30,353 bases of DNA from CALCNS01 sp937897315 (GTDB lineage: Bacteria; Bacillota; JAAYKD01): assembly GCA_036744005.1 (NCBI GenBank), contig DAINOJ010000021.1, positions 1 through 30,353 on the forward strand, read 5' to 3'. The notes beneath the pieces are model-generated. The model was not told the DNA's origin and did not search any database. It saw nothing but the letters and a program-made list of their open reading frames with translations. A program made the translations under genes and the position numbers. Below, piece after piece: positions 7,221-15,656 of the stretch; positions within the stretch are counted from its first letter, which is position 1, and each line of letters begins with the position of its first letter.

Positions 7221-8423
7221 ATGGCAAAAGCGTTGATCATTGGCTGCGGAGGCGTTGGTTCCGTCGCCATACACAAGTGTTGTCAAAACAGTGAGGTTTT
7301 TGAGGAAATTTGTATCGCCAGCCGGACGAAGTCCAAATGCGATGAATTGAAAGCCAAGCTGGAAAAGACCACCAAGACCAAAATCACCACGGCAAAAGTG
7401 GATGCCAATCAAGTGGACGAATTAGTCAGCTTGATTCAAAGGGTCAAACCCGATATCGTGATGAACCTGGCCTTACCGTATCAGGACTTAACCATCATGG
7501 AAGCATGTCTGGCAACCAAAACACATTATATGGATACCGCCAATTATGAACCGGAAGATACCGCTCATTTTGAATACAGCTGGCAATGGGCTTATCGAGA
7601 TGCCTTCAAAAAAGCCGGAGTCACAGCCCTTTTAGGAAGTGGTTTTGATCCGGGGGTGACCAGCGTATTCACGGCGTATGCTTTGAAACACCATTTTGAT
7701 GAAATTGAGACCATTGATATATTAGACTGCAACGGCGGAGACCATGGGTATCCTTTTGCGACCAACTTTAATCCTGAAATCAACATCCGTGAAGTGTCTG
7801 CCAAGGGTAAGTACTGGGAAAATGGTGCTTGGGTAGAAACTGAACCCATGGAAATCAAACGTGTCTATGACTTCCCGGAAGTCGGTGTCAAAGATATGTA
7901 TTTAATGCATCACGAGGAAATCGAGTCCCTAGCCCTCAATGTTCCTGGCATTAAACGCATTCGGTTCTTTATGACGTTTGGACAAAGTTACTTGACACAC
8001 TTAAAGTGCCTCGAGAATGTGGGAATGACTTCCATTGAGCCCATTGAATTCCAAGGTCAGCAAATCGTGCCCCTGCAGTTTTTAAAAGCAGTACTGCCGG
8101 ATCCGGCCTCTTTGGGACCAAGAACCAAGGGCAAAACGAACATTGGCTGTATCTTTACAGGCCGTAAAGATGGGAAAGAAAAAACATACTACATTTATAA
8201 CGTCTGTGATCATGAAGAGAGTTATAAAGAAGTGGGGTCTCAGGCCATTTCTTACACCACCGGTGTGCCTGCCATGATTGGTGCCATGATGGTGGTCACC
8301 GGTAAGTGGCAAAAACCCGGCGTATATAACATGGAAGAATTCGATCCGGATCCGTTCATGGCAGAACTATCAAAATGGGGATTGCCATGGGTGGAATGCC
8401 ATGCACCCAAATTGGTGGACTAA
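7221..8423 (+). CDS. Carboxy(nor)spermidine dehydrogenase, saccharopine dehydrogenase family
   Basis: This 400-residue NAD(P)H-dependent enzyme belongs to the LYS1/saccharopine-dehydrogenase family. The N-terminal Rossmann motif is GCGGVGSVA (residues 8-16). The GSGFDPGVTSVFTAYA and DCNGGDHGYPFATNFNP blocks are typical of the carboxynorspermidine synthase branch. The enzyme reductively condenses aspartate beta-semialdehyde with putrescine or diaminopropane to give carboxyspermidine or carboxynorspermidine. The assignment is supported by the adjoining decarboxylase that acts on exactly this product. GAAGGAG lies 9 nt upstream of the ATG. Clustered after SpeD/SpeE/SpeB, it adds a SAM-independent aminopropyl route. 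Which diamine it uses here is not visible. Confidence 0.88.
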   Translation: MAKALIIGCGGVGSVAIHKCCQNSEVFEEICIASRTKSKCDELKAKLEKTTKTKITTAKVDANQVDELVSLIQRVKPDIVMNLALPYQDLTIMEACLATKTHYMDTANYEPEDTAHFEYSWQWAYRDAFKKAGVTALLGSGFDPGVTSVFTAYALKHHFDEIETIDILDCNGGDHGYPFATNFNPEINIREVSAKGKYWENGAWVETEPMEIKRVYDFPEVGVKDMYLMHHEEIESLALNVPGIKRIRFFMTFGQSYLTHLKCLENVGMTSIEPIEFQGQQIVPLQFLKAVLPDPASLGPRTKGKTNIGCIFTGRKDGKEKTYYIYNVCDHEESYKEVGSQAISYTTGVPAMIGAMMVVTGKWQKPGVYNMEEFDPDPFMAELSKWGLPWVECHAPKLVD

Positions 8424-8425
8424 AG

Positions 8426-9553
8426 ATGAAGCTTCATCAAGTTCCAACTCCATGTTACGTGGTGGATGAAACGTTATTACGTCACAACTTGAGCATCCTC
8501 AAAGGAGTGGCAGATCGCACCGGAGCCAAAATACTATTGGCGCAGAAGGCCTTCTCTATGTATCCCTTATATCCCCTCATCTCCGAATACCTAAGTGGCA
8601 GTGCTGCCAGTGGGATTCATGAAGCCCGGTTGGGTGCCGAAGAAATGGGTAAGGAGACTCATGTATTTTCCGCAGCGTATCGAGACGAGGAGATTTGTGA
8701 GCTGATGCAGGTGGCAGATCACGTGGTGTTTAATTCTTTTACGCAATTGCGACGTCACAGAGAGGTTGTTTTAGCTGCCGGAAAAGAAATCGGCCTCCGT
8801 ATCAATCCACAATGTTCTACACAAGAAGGACATGCCATATACGATCCTTGTTCTCCTTACTCCCGCTTGGGGATCACCCGAGAGCAATTCGATGAACAAG
8901 ATTTAGAGGGTGTGACCGGATTGCATTTTCACACGCTCTGTCAGCAAAATTCGGATGCCTTGGAAGAAACACTACTGGCTGTGGAAGCGCAGTTCGGCAA
9001 AGTTTTGGAGCGTATGAAGTGGATTAATTTCGGTGGTGGTCATCACATTACCCGGGCAGATTACGATATACCTCGCTTGGAACGCTGTATTTGTCACATG
9101 CAAGAAAAATATGGACTACAAGTGTACTTAGAACCGGGTGAGGCGATCGCATTGAACGCCGGTTGGTTATATACCAAAGTGTTGGACTTGATTCATAACG
9201 GCATGGACATTGCTATTCTCGACACCTCGGCGGTTTGTCATATGCCCGATGTATTGGAAATGCCATATCGGCCACCACTAAAGGAATCTGGTTATCCAGG
9301 TGAAAAACCGTTTTTGTATCGATTGGGCGGACCGACTTGTTTGGCGGGTGATATCATTGGCGACTACAGTTTTGATCGCCCTTTACAAGTGGGGGATACC
9401 CTTGTTTTTGAAGATATGGCGATTTATACCATGGTGAAAACCAATACCTTCAATGGTATGCCCTTGCCAAGTTTAGTGATCCAAAACTTGGACGGAGATT
9501 GTGAAGTGATACATCGTTTTGGTTATGAAGACTTTAAACACCGTTTAGGTTAA
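8426..9553 (+). CDS. nspC: Carboxy(nor)spermidine decarboxylase
   Basis: This 375-residue PLP enzyme has the alanine-racemase-like barrel fold (fold type III) and decarboxylates carboxyspermidine to spermidine or carboxynorspermidine to norspermidine. The PLP lysine is K41 in LLAQKAFSM; H169 in LHFHTLCQQ, the glycine loop NFGGGHHIT (201-209) and EPGEA (236-240) contact the cofactor. The SAVCHMPDVLEMPYRP block is a signature of this subgroup. I chose ATG 8426, 3 nt after the upstream stop and preceded by GGTGGA, instead of an earlier in-frame ATG at 8375 that would add 17 residues overlapping the dehydrogenase gene. Length matches the family. It is the last gene of the polyamine operon. Confidence 0.92.
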   Translation: MKLHQVPTPCYVVDETLLRHNLSILKGVADRTGAKILLAQKAFSMYPLYPLISEYLSGSAASGIHEARLGAEEMGKETHVFSAAYRDEEICELMQVADHVVFNSFTQLRRHREVVLAAGKEIGLRINPQCSTQEGHAIYDPCSPYSRLGITREQFDEQDLEGVTGLHFHTLCQQNSDALEETLLAVEAQFGKVLERMKWINFGGGHHITRADYDIPRLERCICHMQEKYGLQVYLEPGEAIALNAGWLYTKVLDLIHNGMDIAILDTSAVCHMPDVLEMPYRPPLKESGYPGEKPFLYRLGGPTCLAGDIIGDYSFDRPLQVGDTLVFEDMAIYTMVKTNTFNGMPLPSLVIQNLDGDCEVIHRFGYEDFKHRLG

Positions 9554-9588
9554 AAAATTCCCCGATTTCCTTTAGGAAATCGGGGAAT
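9551..9588 (-). terminator. Intrinsic terminator between nspC and the - strand PLP gene
   Basis: A perfect 14-bp stem (ATTCCCCGATTTCC at 9557-9570 with 9575-9588) encloses loop TTTA. On the minus strand it is followed by six T residues, making a canonical terminator for the converging PLP enzyme gene. On the plus strand the tail is AACTATAATT, so it would stop nspC transcripts less well. Confidence 0.8.
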
Positions 9589-9602
9589 AACTATAATTGG
9601 GA

Positions 9603-10610
9603 TTAGACCAAATGGAAATCTTCTTTGTAATGGAAGAGAGCTGGAGATCCACCGGTGTGCAGGAAGCAAATTTTTTCGCCTTTTTTGAAGAAGCCTTTGC
9701 GAATTAAATCTAGCATACCGGCAAATGCTTTACCGGAGTAGACAGGGTCCAAAAGAATGGCTTCGGTTTGAGCAACCAATTTCACCGCTTCAATCATTTC
9801 TTCGGTAGGACGAGAGTATCCCGGTCCAAAGTACCCATCGAAACAGACGATGCCATCATCGGGGAATTCTTCGCGAATGCCAACATGTTTGGCTGTTGCT
9901 TTGGCTAATTTCAAAACCAAAGGTACTTGATTTTCGTTTTTGCGGCTGATATTGATGCCAATGACGGGGATCTGACTGTTGTTACCAAAGAAACCGACGG
10001 CTAAACCGGCATGAGTTCCGGCACTGCCGCTGGTGGTAACAATGTAGTCAAAGTTGATACCCATGTCAAAGCTTTGAGCCAAGATTTCCTCGGCACAAGC
10101 CACATAGCCGGTTGCACCAACAGGATCGGAACCACCACCGACAACGATGTAAGGTTTACGACCTTGAGCTTTTAACTGCTCGGCTACTTTTTCCATTTCG
10201 GCGACCATAGGACTTCCGCCCGGAACCACAGTAATGTTTTCATCTTCTAAGCCCATCAAACGGAAGAGGAAGTTGTTACCGCTAGCTTCTTTTTTATAGC
10301 TGCCCGGGACGCGTTCTTCTAGAACCAAATGACAATGCAATCCCTCTTTTTTGGCTGCGGCTAAGGTTAAACGGCAGTGATTACTTTGTACAGCACCACA
10401 AGTGATTAGAGTATCGGCACCTTTCAACAGAGCATCGGCAACCAAGAATTCCAGTTTACGGGTCTTATTGCCACCGGCCGCTAAGCCCAAAAGGTCATCT
10501 CTTTTGATGTAAATGTCGGGACCGTTCATTAGTTTCGATAAGTTTGCCATGTACTCGAGAGGAGTGTAGCCAACCGTATAACGGCGACGTGGAAATTGTG
10601 CTAAGTTCAT
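9603..10610 (-). CDS. dcyD: PLP-dependent D-cysteine desulfhydrase / ACC deaminase family enzyme
   Basis: This 335-residue fold-type II PLP enzyme would, as D-cysteine desulfhydrase, split D-cysteine to pyruvate, sulfide and ammonia. The PLP lysine is K49 in GLAAGGNKTRKLEF, followed by the CGAVQSNHCRLTLAAA block typical of the D-cysteine desulfhydrase/ACC deaminase/L-cysteate sulfo-lyase group. TSGSAGTHAGLAVG binds the phosphate, and FLHTGGSPALF ends the catalytic domain. Substrate among D-cysteine, ACC, L-cysteate or another beta-substituted amino acid cannot be settled by eye. AGGAGG lies 7 nt before the ATG. It follows the dnaI-like gene by 106 nt with no clear terminator between, so it may have its own promoter or be the operon tail. 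Confidence 0.75.
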   Translation of the reverse strand: MNLAQFPRRRYTVGYTPLEYMANLSKLMNGPDIYIKRDDLLGLAAGGNKTRKLEFLVADALLKGADTLITCGAVQSNHCRLTLAAAKKEGLHCHLVLEERVPGSYKKEASGNNFLFRLMGLEDENITVVPGGSPMVAEMEKVAEQLKAQGRKPYIVVGGGSDPVGATGYVACAEEILAQSFDMGINFDYIVTTSGSAGTHAGLAVGFFGNNSQIPVIGINISRKNENQVPLVLKLAKATAKHVGIREEFPDDGIVCFDGYFGPGYSRPTEEMIEAVKLVAQTEAILLDPVYSGKAFAGMLDLIRKGFFKKGEKICFLHTGGSPALFHYKEDFHLV

Positions 10611-10716
10611 AGATTCGCCTCCTATAAATTATTGTTTACGGATTCTTCGGTCTACGGATGAATTCCTTTGATTCGTTTTTAAACTGTCGAAACAAGACAA
10701 CATCTTATGGAATTTC

Positions 10717-11706
10717 TCAACCTTCACGGCGTTTTTGCCGGCGAATATCATCACAGTCCAAACGGAAGATGCGACAAGTCTCTACAATTCGGGAGCAAAT
10801 ACGAATACCGGTGGCACCCGTTCCCATATGATGAGCTAAATCGTCCAAATCGTAGTTCGAGGTCATGACCAAAGGAAGCTGATTTAAATATCGATGATTG
10901 ATGATTTGGAAGAGTTTTTCAATGGACCACTCCGTGGCTCTTTCAGCACCGATATCGTCTAAAATTAGGACGGGTGTTTCTTTGGCTTGCTCCATGAGTG
11001 CGGTAGCATGTTGATCAGCTTCGGTGGAGTCGTATCCTTTGCGCATTTCATCGAGCAAATCGGCGACCATGAGGTACAATGGGGTGATGTCGTGTTCCAT
11101 GAGACGGTTGGCTATGCCGGATACCAAATGGGTTTTACCGACACCGGCACCACCAAAGAAGTAGAGCCCTTTAGTGGGATGTTGACGGATAATATGATCG
11201 GTAAACTCCTCCGCCCCTTTTAATGCTTTTTGTGCTTTTTGATATTGGTTGTCTCTGTCATCTACCATCTCTGTAGAACTATAGTACTGAAGCGAGAAAT
11301 TTTCAAAGGTTTGCTCTCGCATTTTTGCCGGAATCTTTGCACCGGCAAAGCGGTATTCTTGCTGACGTTTACGAACGCAGGAACACAACTCCCATCCGTT
11401 GACTCCTTCTACCACTTCCATGTCGTGGCAAATGGAGCAACGTGCTTGAGGCACATTATAATTGTCGGGTAAGCCAACTTGCTCTAAATACATTCGGCGT
11501 CTCTTGCGTAGTACTTCAAGTTGTTCCGTCAGTTGAGATTGGGATTCCGGGTTCGGCCAACCAATCAGTCCACGAGTCAGCCGGGTTAGGGTTTGGTAGA
11601 GGTCATTCTCGATTTCCTTTAGTTGAGGGTACTGGACATAGAGTTGTTCCACCTTGAGACGATGCTGAATATCTCGTTCGGTGGCGTTATTCAACAATAT
11701 CTTCAT
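10717..11706 (-). CDS. dnaI: DnaI/DnaC-like primosomal AAA+ ATPase, helicase loader
   Basis: This 329-residue protein probably loads the replicative helicase. The N-terminal region carries a zinc-binding set C90-x2-C93 and C108-x-C110, as in DnaI. The AAA+ domain has Walker A GGAGVGKT (185-192), Walker B VLILDD (246-251), sensor I near TSNYDLDDL (282-290) and a likely arginine finger R306 in SRIVE. I chose ATG 11706; a longer reading to 11781 would add 25 Lys/Pro-rich residues that merely overlap dnaD. The 20-nt overlap with dnaD suggests translational coupling. GGAGGG lies about 13 nt upstream. No terminator was found after its stop. Confidence 0.85.
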   Translation of the reverse strand: MKILLNNATERDIQHRLKVEQLYVQYPQLKEIENDLYQTLTRLTRGLIGWPNPESQSQLTEQLEVLRKRRRMYLEQVGLPDNYNVPQARCSICHDMEVVEGVNGWELCSCVRKRQQEYRFAGAKIPAKMREQTFENFSLQYYSSTEMVDDRDNQYQKAQKALKGAEEFTDHIIRQHPTKGLYFFGGAGVGKTHLVSGIANRLMEHDITPLYLMVADLLDEMRKGYDSTEADQHATALMEQAKETPVLILDDIGAERATEWSIEKLFQIINHRYLNQLPLVMTSNYDLDDLAHHMGTGATGIRICSRIVETCRIFRLDCDDIRRQKRREG

Positions 11707-12487
11707 AGCGTTTCTTTTTCCCTCCCTTTCCCGGATTTGATTTGGAAGTTGGCTTTTTGGTTTCGGTGTTCTTGGCGACAAATGGAGTTTCTTCTATGGG
11801 TACATTTTGGTTGGCTTGGGTCCGTAATGCGGCTCTGCGCTGGAAGGCATCATCAGCGGCCCTGATTTTGTCCAGTGTATCCCACTGATTGATTTGCCAG
11901 TTCAATAAGATACGGTCTATGTAAGCAAAGGACAACTTTCGTTGTAGAGCGGCCTGCCGGAGGGCTTCGAGTATAATTTCCGGGGGCCAACCGTCATTTT
12001 CCAACCATTCTTTGAGCTTTTCGTAGTCGAAAGAAGTTAATTTGCGAAAGACCTGTTCAAAAGCGGTGACCAATTCTGCATATTTGGAGATTTGCTGCTC
12101 GCGTTCGGTTTTATCTTGTGGAGCGAGTAAATCTCTGCTGAACAATTGAGTGAGCTTCTCATAGAGAGAGAGGAATGAGACTTCGGCAGGATTTGTTTTA
12201 CCCATGTCGGTGTGACTGGTTTGTATATACCCTTTGCTCGTCATGTTGAAGAGAAGTGGATTCACTTCGGTACGGGGCAAGGACATACATTCCATGAGAT
12301 AATCACTGACGGAGGCGGCTTTGCTTTCACTGCCCTTCTGCTGAATCCGAAATAAATGCAATAGGGCAACCAATTCGGTATCGTTCATACCCAAATCACG
12401 ATAGTAATCTAGGAGTAGATTGGGCACTTGAGTCATCCCTCGCAAATACATGTTTTTTTCCAACCATTCTTGTTTCAGACGGTTCAC
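11687..12487 (-). CDS. dnaD: DnaD-like primosome protein
   Basis: This 266-residue DnaD/DnaB-family replication initiation protein contains an N-terminal winged-helix region (about 15-95) and a C-terminal DnaD domain bearing the diagnostic YIDRILLNWQ stretch. A Lys/Pro-rich tail after residue 230 may bind DNA. Family members remodel origin DNA and bring the helicase loader, here encoded immediately downstream with a 20-nt overlap. The annotated start is GTG at 12487, overlapping the uvrC TGA by 4 nt (GTGA). GGGGAGG abuts this GTG with almost no spacing, so the true start may lie a few codons downstream, for example ATG at 12451. Confidence is high for the family and moderate for the start. 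Confidence 0.82.
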   Translation of the reverse strand: MNRLKQEWLEKNMYLRGMTQVPNLLLDYYRDLGMNDTELVALLHLFRIQQKGSESKAASVSDYLMECMSLPRTEVNPLLFNMTSKGYIQTSHTDMGKTNPAEVSFLSLYEKLTQLFSRDLLAPQDKTEREQQISKYAELVTAFEQVFRKLTSFDYEKLKEWLENDGWPPEIILEALRQAALQRKLSFAYIDRILLNWQINQWDTLDKIRAADDAFQRRAALRTQANQNVPIEETPFVAKNTETKKPTSKSNPGKGGKKKRYEDIVE

Positions 12488-14418
12488 CTCCCCGCTTCTT
12501 TCACTGTATAAGGTTCGTGGTCTTCGGCCACCTGGAGTTTTACTTCTTGCTGAAAGTCTTCCTGATGCAAAAAGCGCAATACTTCTTCCGCTGCTCGCGT
12601 ATTCATACCAGGTACGTCTGCCAAATCCTGTAGAGAAGCCACACTCATTTCTTCCAATGAAGTGAATGCCTTCAGCAAGGCCTTGGTACGTAAGACACCA
12701 ATCCCCGGAATTTGTTCTAAGCGAGAACGCAAAGATTCGCTGCTGCGCCGGTTACGATGATAGGTAATGGCAAACCGATGAGCTTCGTCCCGAATTCTCT
12801 GTAGCAAGAAGAGAGAGCGACTGCGTGCCGGTAAGACAATGGGTTCGTCGCGATCTTCCATATATACAAGCTCAAATTGCTTCGCTAGTCCTATGGTTGG
12901 AAGATGACCTACACCCACTGCTTTCATCATTTCTCTTGCGGAACTCAATTGTCCTTTGCCCCCATCGATGAGGACCAAATTCGGCATTTCAGCAAACTTA
13001 GCTTTACTTGCTAAGAGAGTGCCGGCTTCGATTTGTGCCTGTTCCTCTAAACCTCGACGGAAGCGGCGTTGAATAACTTCCGCCATGCTGGCAAAATCAT
13101 TGGGGCCTTCGACGGTCTTAATTTGGAATCGTCGATACGATTTTTTATCGGGAATACCCATGCGAAATACTACCATGGAAGCTACACTGAGGTTTCCTTG
13201 CGTATTTGAAATATCAAAAGCTTCCATGCGAACGGGCATCTGCTCTAAACCAAGAGCTTTTTTGAGTTCCTGCAAAGCAGCTTGCGCCTCGTCTTTGTTG
13301 TTGAGCCGACGAGTATGGCTTCGGCCTAAAGATTGCAAGGCGTTATTGGCGACCAACTCAATGAGGTCGCGCTTCTCTCCTCGCTGCGGTGTCTTTAGTT
13401 CCACTTTGTGCCCACTACGTTGACTCAGCCATTCCTGTAATAACTCTGCATCTTCTAGCTGTTCTTGTATTAAGATTTCCGGTGGAATCACGAGCACCTG
13501 GCTATAGTATTGTTGTATGAAGTTCGATAAGACTTCGCTGCGACTCTGGTCCTCCTCTTCATCGAAGCTGTACGTATCTCGCCCAATGACTCGCCCGCTT
13601 CTCATAAAGAAGATTTGGATTTGTATGGATTGATACCCCTTCACCATGGCAATGACATCACGATTTCCTAGCTTTGTGGCAGAAACTCGCTGTTTTTCTT
13701 GTAAGCGGGAGACGGCTTGCCACTGGTCTCGCAACAACACGGCTTTTTCGAATTCTAAATTCTCAGAAGCTTCTTCCATTTTGCTTTGCAAGCTTTTGGT
13801 CAATTCGTCGTGTTTGCCCTCGAGGAATAAGATGATATCTTGGATGGTCTTACCATATTCCTCCCGGCTGATCGCATCCACACAGGGACCGGGGCAGCGT
13901 TTAATGTGGTACTCCAAACAAGGAGAGCCATCGTTGCCACGGATGTCGCGTTTACAGGTGCGTATAGGAAACACCCGGCGGATAACCTGCAGGGTGTTTT
14001 TTGCTATGCTGCCTAAGTAAGGGCCAAAATAACGCGCACCATCTTGTTTCAATTGATGTTCTTGGGTCACTACCGGAAAGGGAAGACTTAAGTCGATACG
14101 CAAATAAGGATAACCCTTATCGTCCTTGAGCATGGAATTGTAATGAGGACGATACTGCTTGATGAGATTACATTCGAGTAAAAAGGCCTCCATTTCGTTT
14201 GCGGTGATAATGGTTTCAAAGTATGAGACCTCACGAACCATGCGGCGAATCTTCTTCGTGTGATTGGCGTTTCTTTGAAAGTACGATCGGACTCGGTTCT
14301 TGAGGTTAATGGCTTTACCAACGTAGATGACATGATCTAATTCGTTGTGCATCAAATAAACACCGGGCTTCTCCGGTAGAACTTTCAAGGCTTCACGAAT
14401 TTCTTCCCGTAGCTCCAT
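12484..14418 (-). CDS. uvrC: Excinuclease ABC subunit C
   Basis: This 644-residue nucleotide excision repair nuclease makes both incisions at UvrB-bound lesions. In order it shows an N-terminal GIY-YIG nuclease (PGVYLM at 18-23, IYVGKA at 31-36), a four-cysteine cluster C155, C167, C175 and C179 (an iron-sulfur ligand set in the family), a UVR motif around LENLEFEKAVLLRDQW, the RNase H-like C-terminal nuclease starting near AFDISN, and tandem helix-hairpin-helix repeats (IPGIGVLRTKALL and ADVPGMNTRAAEE). GGGAGG lies 7 nt before the ATG. The gene follows the M28-like gene by 30 nt and overlaps dnaD by 4 nt. Confidence 0.96.
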   Translation of the reverse strand: MELREEIREALKVLPEKPGVYLMHNELDHVIYVGKAINLKNRVRSYFQRNANHTKKIRRMVREVSYFETIITANEMEAFLLECNLIKQYRPHYNSMLKDDKGYPYLRIDLSLPFPVVTQEHQLKQDGARYFGPYLGSIAKNTLQVIRRVFPIRTCKRDIRGNDGSPCLEYHIKRCPGPCVDAISREEYGKTIQDIILFLEGKHDELTKSLQSKMEEASENLEFEKAVLLRDQWQAVSRLQEKQRVSATKLGNRDVIAMVKGYQSIQIQIFFMRSGRVIGRDTYSFDEEEDQSRSEVLSNFIQQYYSQVLVIPPEILIQEQLEDAELLQEWLSQRSGHKVELKTPQRGEKRDLIELVANNALQSLGRSHTRRLNNKDEAQAALQELKKALGLEQMPVRMEAFDISNTQGNLSVASMVVFRMGIPDKKSYRRFQIKTVEGPNDFASMAEVIQRRFRRGLEEQAQIEAGTLLASKAKFAEMPNLVLIDGGKGQLSSAREMMKAVGVGHLPTIGLAKQFELVYMEDRDEPIVLPARSRSLFLLQRIRDEAHRFAITYHRNRRSSESLRSRLEQIPGIGVLRTKALLKAFTSLEEMSVASLQDLADVPGMNTRAAEEVLRFLHQEDFQQEVKLQVAEDHEPYTVKEAGR

Positions 14419-14448
14419 AACCTCACCTCCCGACTCCGTTGCTTGTTT

Positions 14449-15624
14449 TTATACTTGGTGGTCAATCATTTGTATCATGTGCAATACGGTATTCACTACG
14501 TTGTTTAGCTGGTCTTCTTGTATGAGATCCAACTTTTCATTGCGTTTGCGAGCTTCATTGAAGTGGTAGGGCAAGCCATCTTTGTCCATGCCCATGAGGG
14601 TAACGGAACGATACCCTTTGCTTCGAGCGACGGAGGCAGAGGTTCGACGGGTGTGACGATCGGAGATTTGCAATTCCATATTCAAACTTTCACCGATGAG
14701 TTGGCCCAAATCCAATAAATCCTCTGTGGCAGGAATGGGGCGGGATAACCCCTCGCGACTTAAGAAGCGCAATTTCCCCCCGCCAACGGCTTCTAAATTT
14801 ATAATATCGGTGGTGCTACGCCAATCGGGTTCCAGTGATGCCAATAAATGGTGCATCCCCAAATGAGCATCGCGGTCACCACCCAACACTGCAAAAACCA
14901 CATCGCAGTGTTGGAAAGTCTTTTCTCGTAACACATCTGCCATACCAAGCATGACAGCCAAGCTGGAGTCATTGTCATTGACCGTAGTTAACCAAGAACC
15001 ATTGATCCAGCGTCTGAATTCCAGTGAAAACAGCAGTAAGAACAACAAAGAACCGGGCCAAGTCACCATCCATAGAACGCGCACCCAAAAAGTCATCGAG
15101 AAAAAAGATAACACACTGGCGATAAGAAAGGCAACCAGCTGAACGGTGCGTAGGATGCCCGCAAAGAATTCTAAGCGCAAAATAGATGCTCTCAATCCAC
15201 CCCCCATGGCATACCCTTTTCGGCTATCCATAGAGGTGGTTACAATCATAATTTGCCGACTTTCTTCCAGAGCTTTTTTTCGGCCAACGACAAACCGGCT
15301 TTTTCGACGATGACTAAGTAGAAAACTAAGTTTAGGCCACAGAAAAACATCTAGTCGAAATAACAACATAGCGCAAAAAGTAAATATAGTGGCCCAAATG
15401 GGCTGGGAAGGAAATAGCATTACCGAAAAAATGTACAGGAAATACCCAAATGCATAGTACCATGCATAATTTCGCAGCGCTGGAAAGGTAGCGGTTCCGG
15501 TTTCTAAACCCAGTTCAGAAAAGCGTTGTTCCATGTAGGCAGCGGCATTTTCCTCGGCATGGCTACCCGGGGGACGAACACCAAAGTGGGAACTCAGAAA
15601 ATCAATATGCTCCTTCAGAGCCAT
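14449..15624 (-). CDS. Membrane-embedded M28 peptidase-like protein, probably inactive
   Basis: This 391-residue protein begins with an M28-like segment (FGVRPPGSHAEENAAAYM), continues with about four membrane helices in two pairs (roughly 55-90 and 155-200), and ends with the rest of an M28-type aminopeptidase domain. The bridging aspartate D217 sits in VNDNDSS, matching the family NDNxSG. Other ligand positions look changed: the HxD motif reads S131-M-D133, and the usual Glu-Glu pair reads D250-R251. I infer loss of peptidase activity and a scaffold or regulatory role, but this is by-eye alignment. It lies between uvrA and uvrC with 32- and 30-nt gaps, the same strand and the apparent same transcript. 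AAGGA lies about 11 nt upstream of the ATG. Confidence 0.6.
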   Translation of the reverse strand: MALKEHIDFLSSHFGVRPPGSHAEENAAAYMEQRFSELGLETGTATFPALRNYAWYYAFGYFLYIFSVMLFPSQPIWATIFTFCAMLLFRLDVFLWPKLSFLLSHRRKSRFVVGRKKALEESRQIMIVTTSMDSRKGYAMGGGLRASILRLEFFAGILRTVQLVAFLIASVLSFFSMTFWVRVLWMVTWPGSLLFLLLFSLEFRRWINGSWLTTVNDNDSSLAVMLGMADVLREKTFQHCDVVFAVLGGDRDAHLGMHHLLASLEPDWRSTTDIINLEAVGGGKLRFLSREGLSRPIPATEDLLDLGQLIGESLNMELQISDRHTRRTSASVARSKGYRSVTLMGMDKDGLPYHFNEARKRNEKLDLIQEDQLNNVVNTVLHMIQMIDHQV

Positions 15625-15656
15625 AGGGCAACACGTCCTTACTTCTTACGATTCTA

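Noticed and set aside
10611..10716. Promoter or terminator between the dnaI-like gene and the PLP enzyme gene
   Set aside because: Only a 4-bp inverted repeat (TGTC/GACA) and no convincing -35/-10 pair could be found, so none is claimed.
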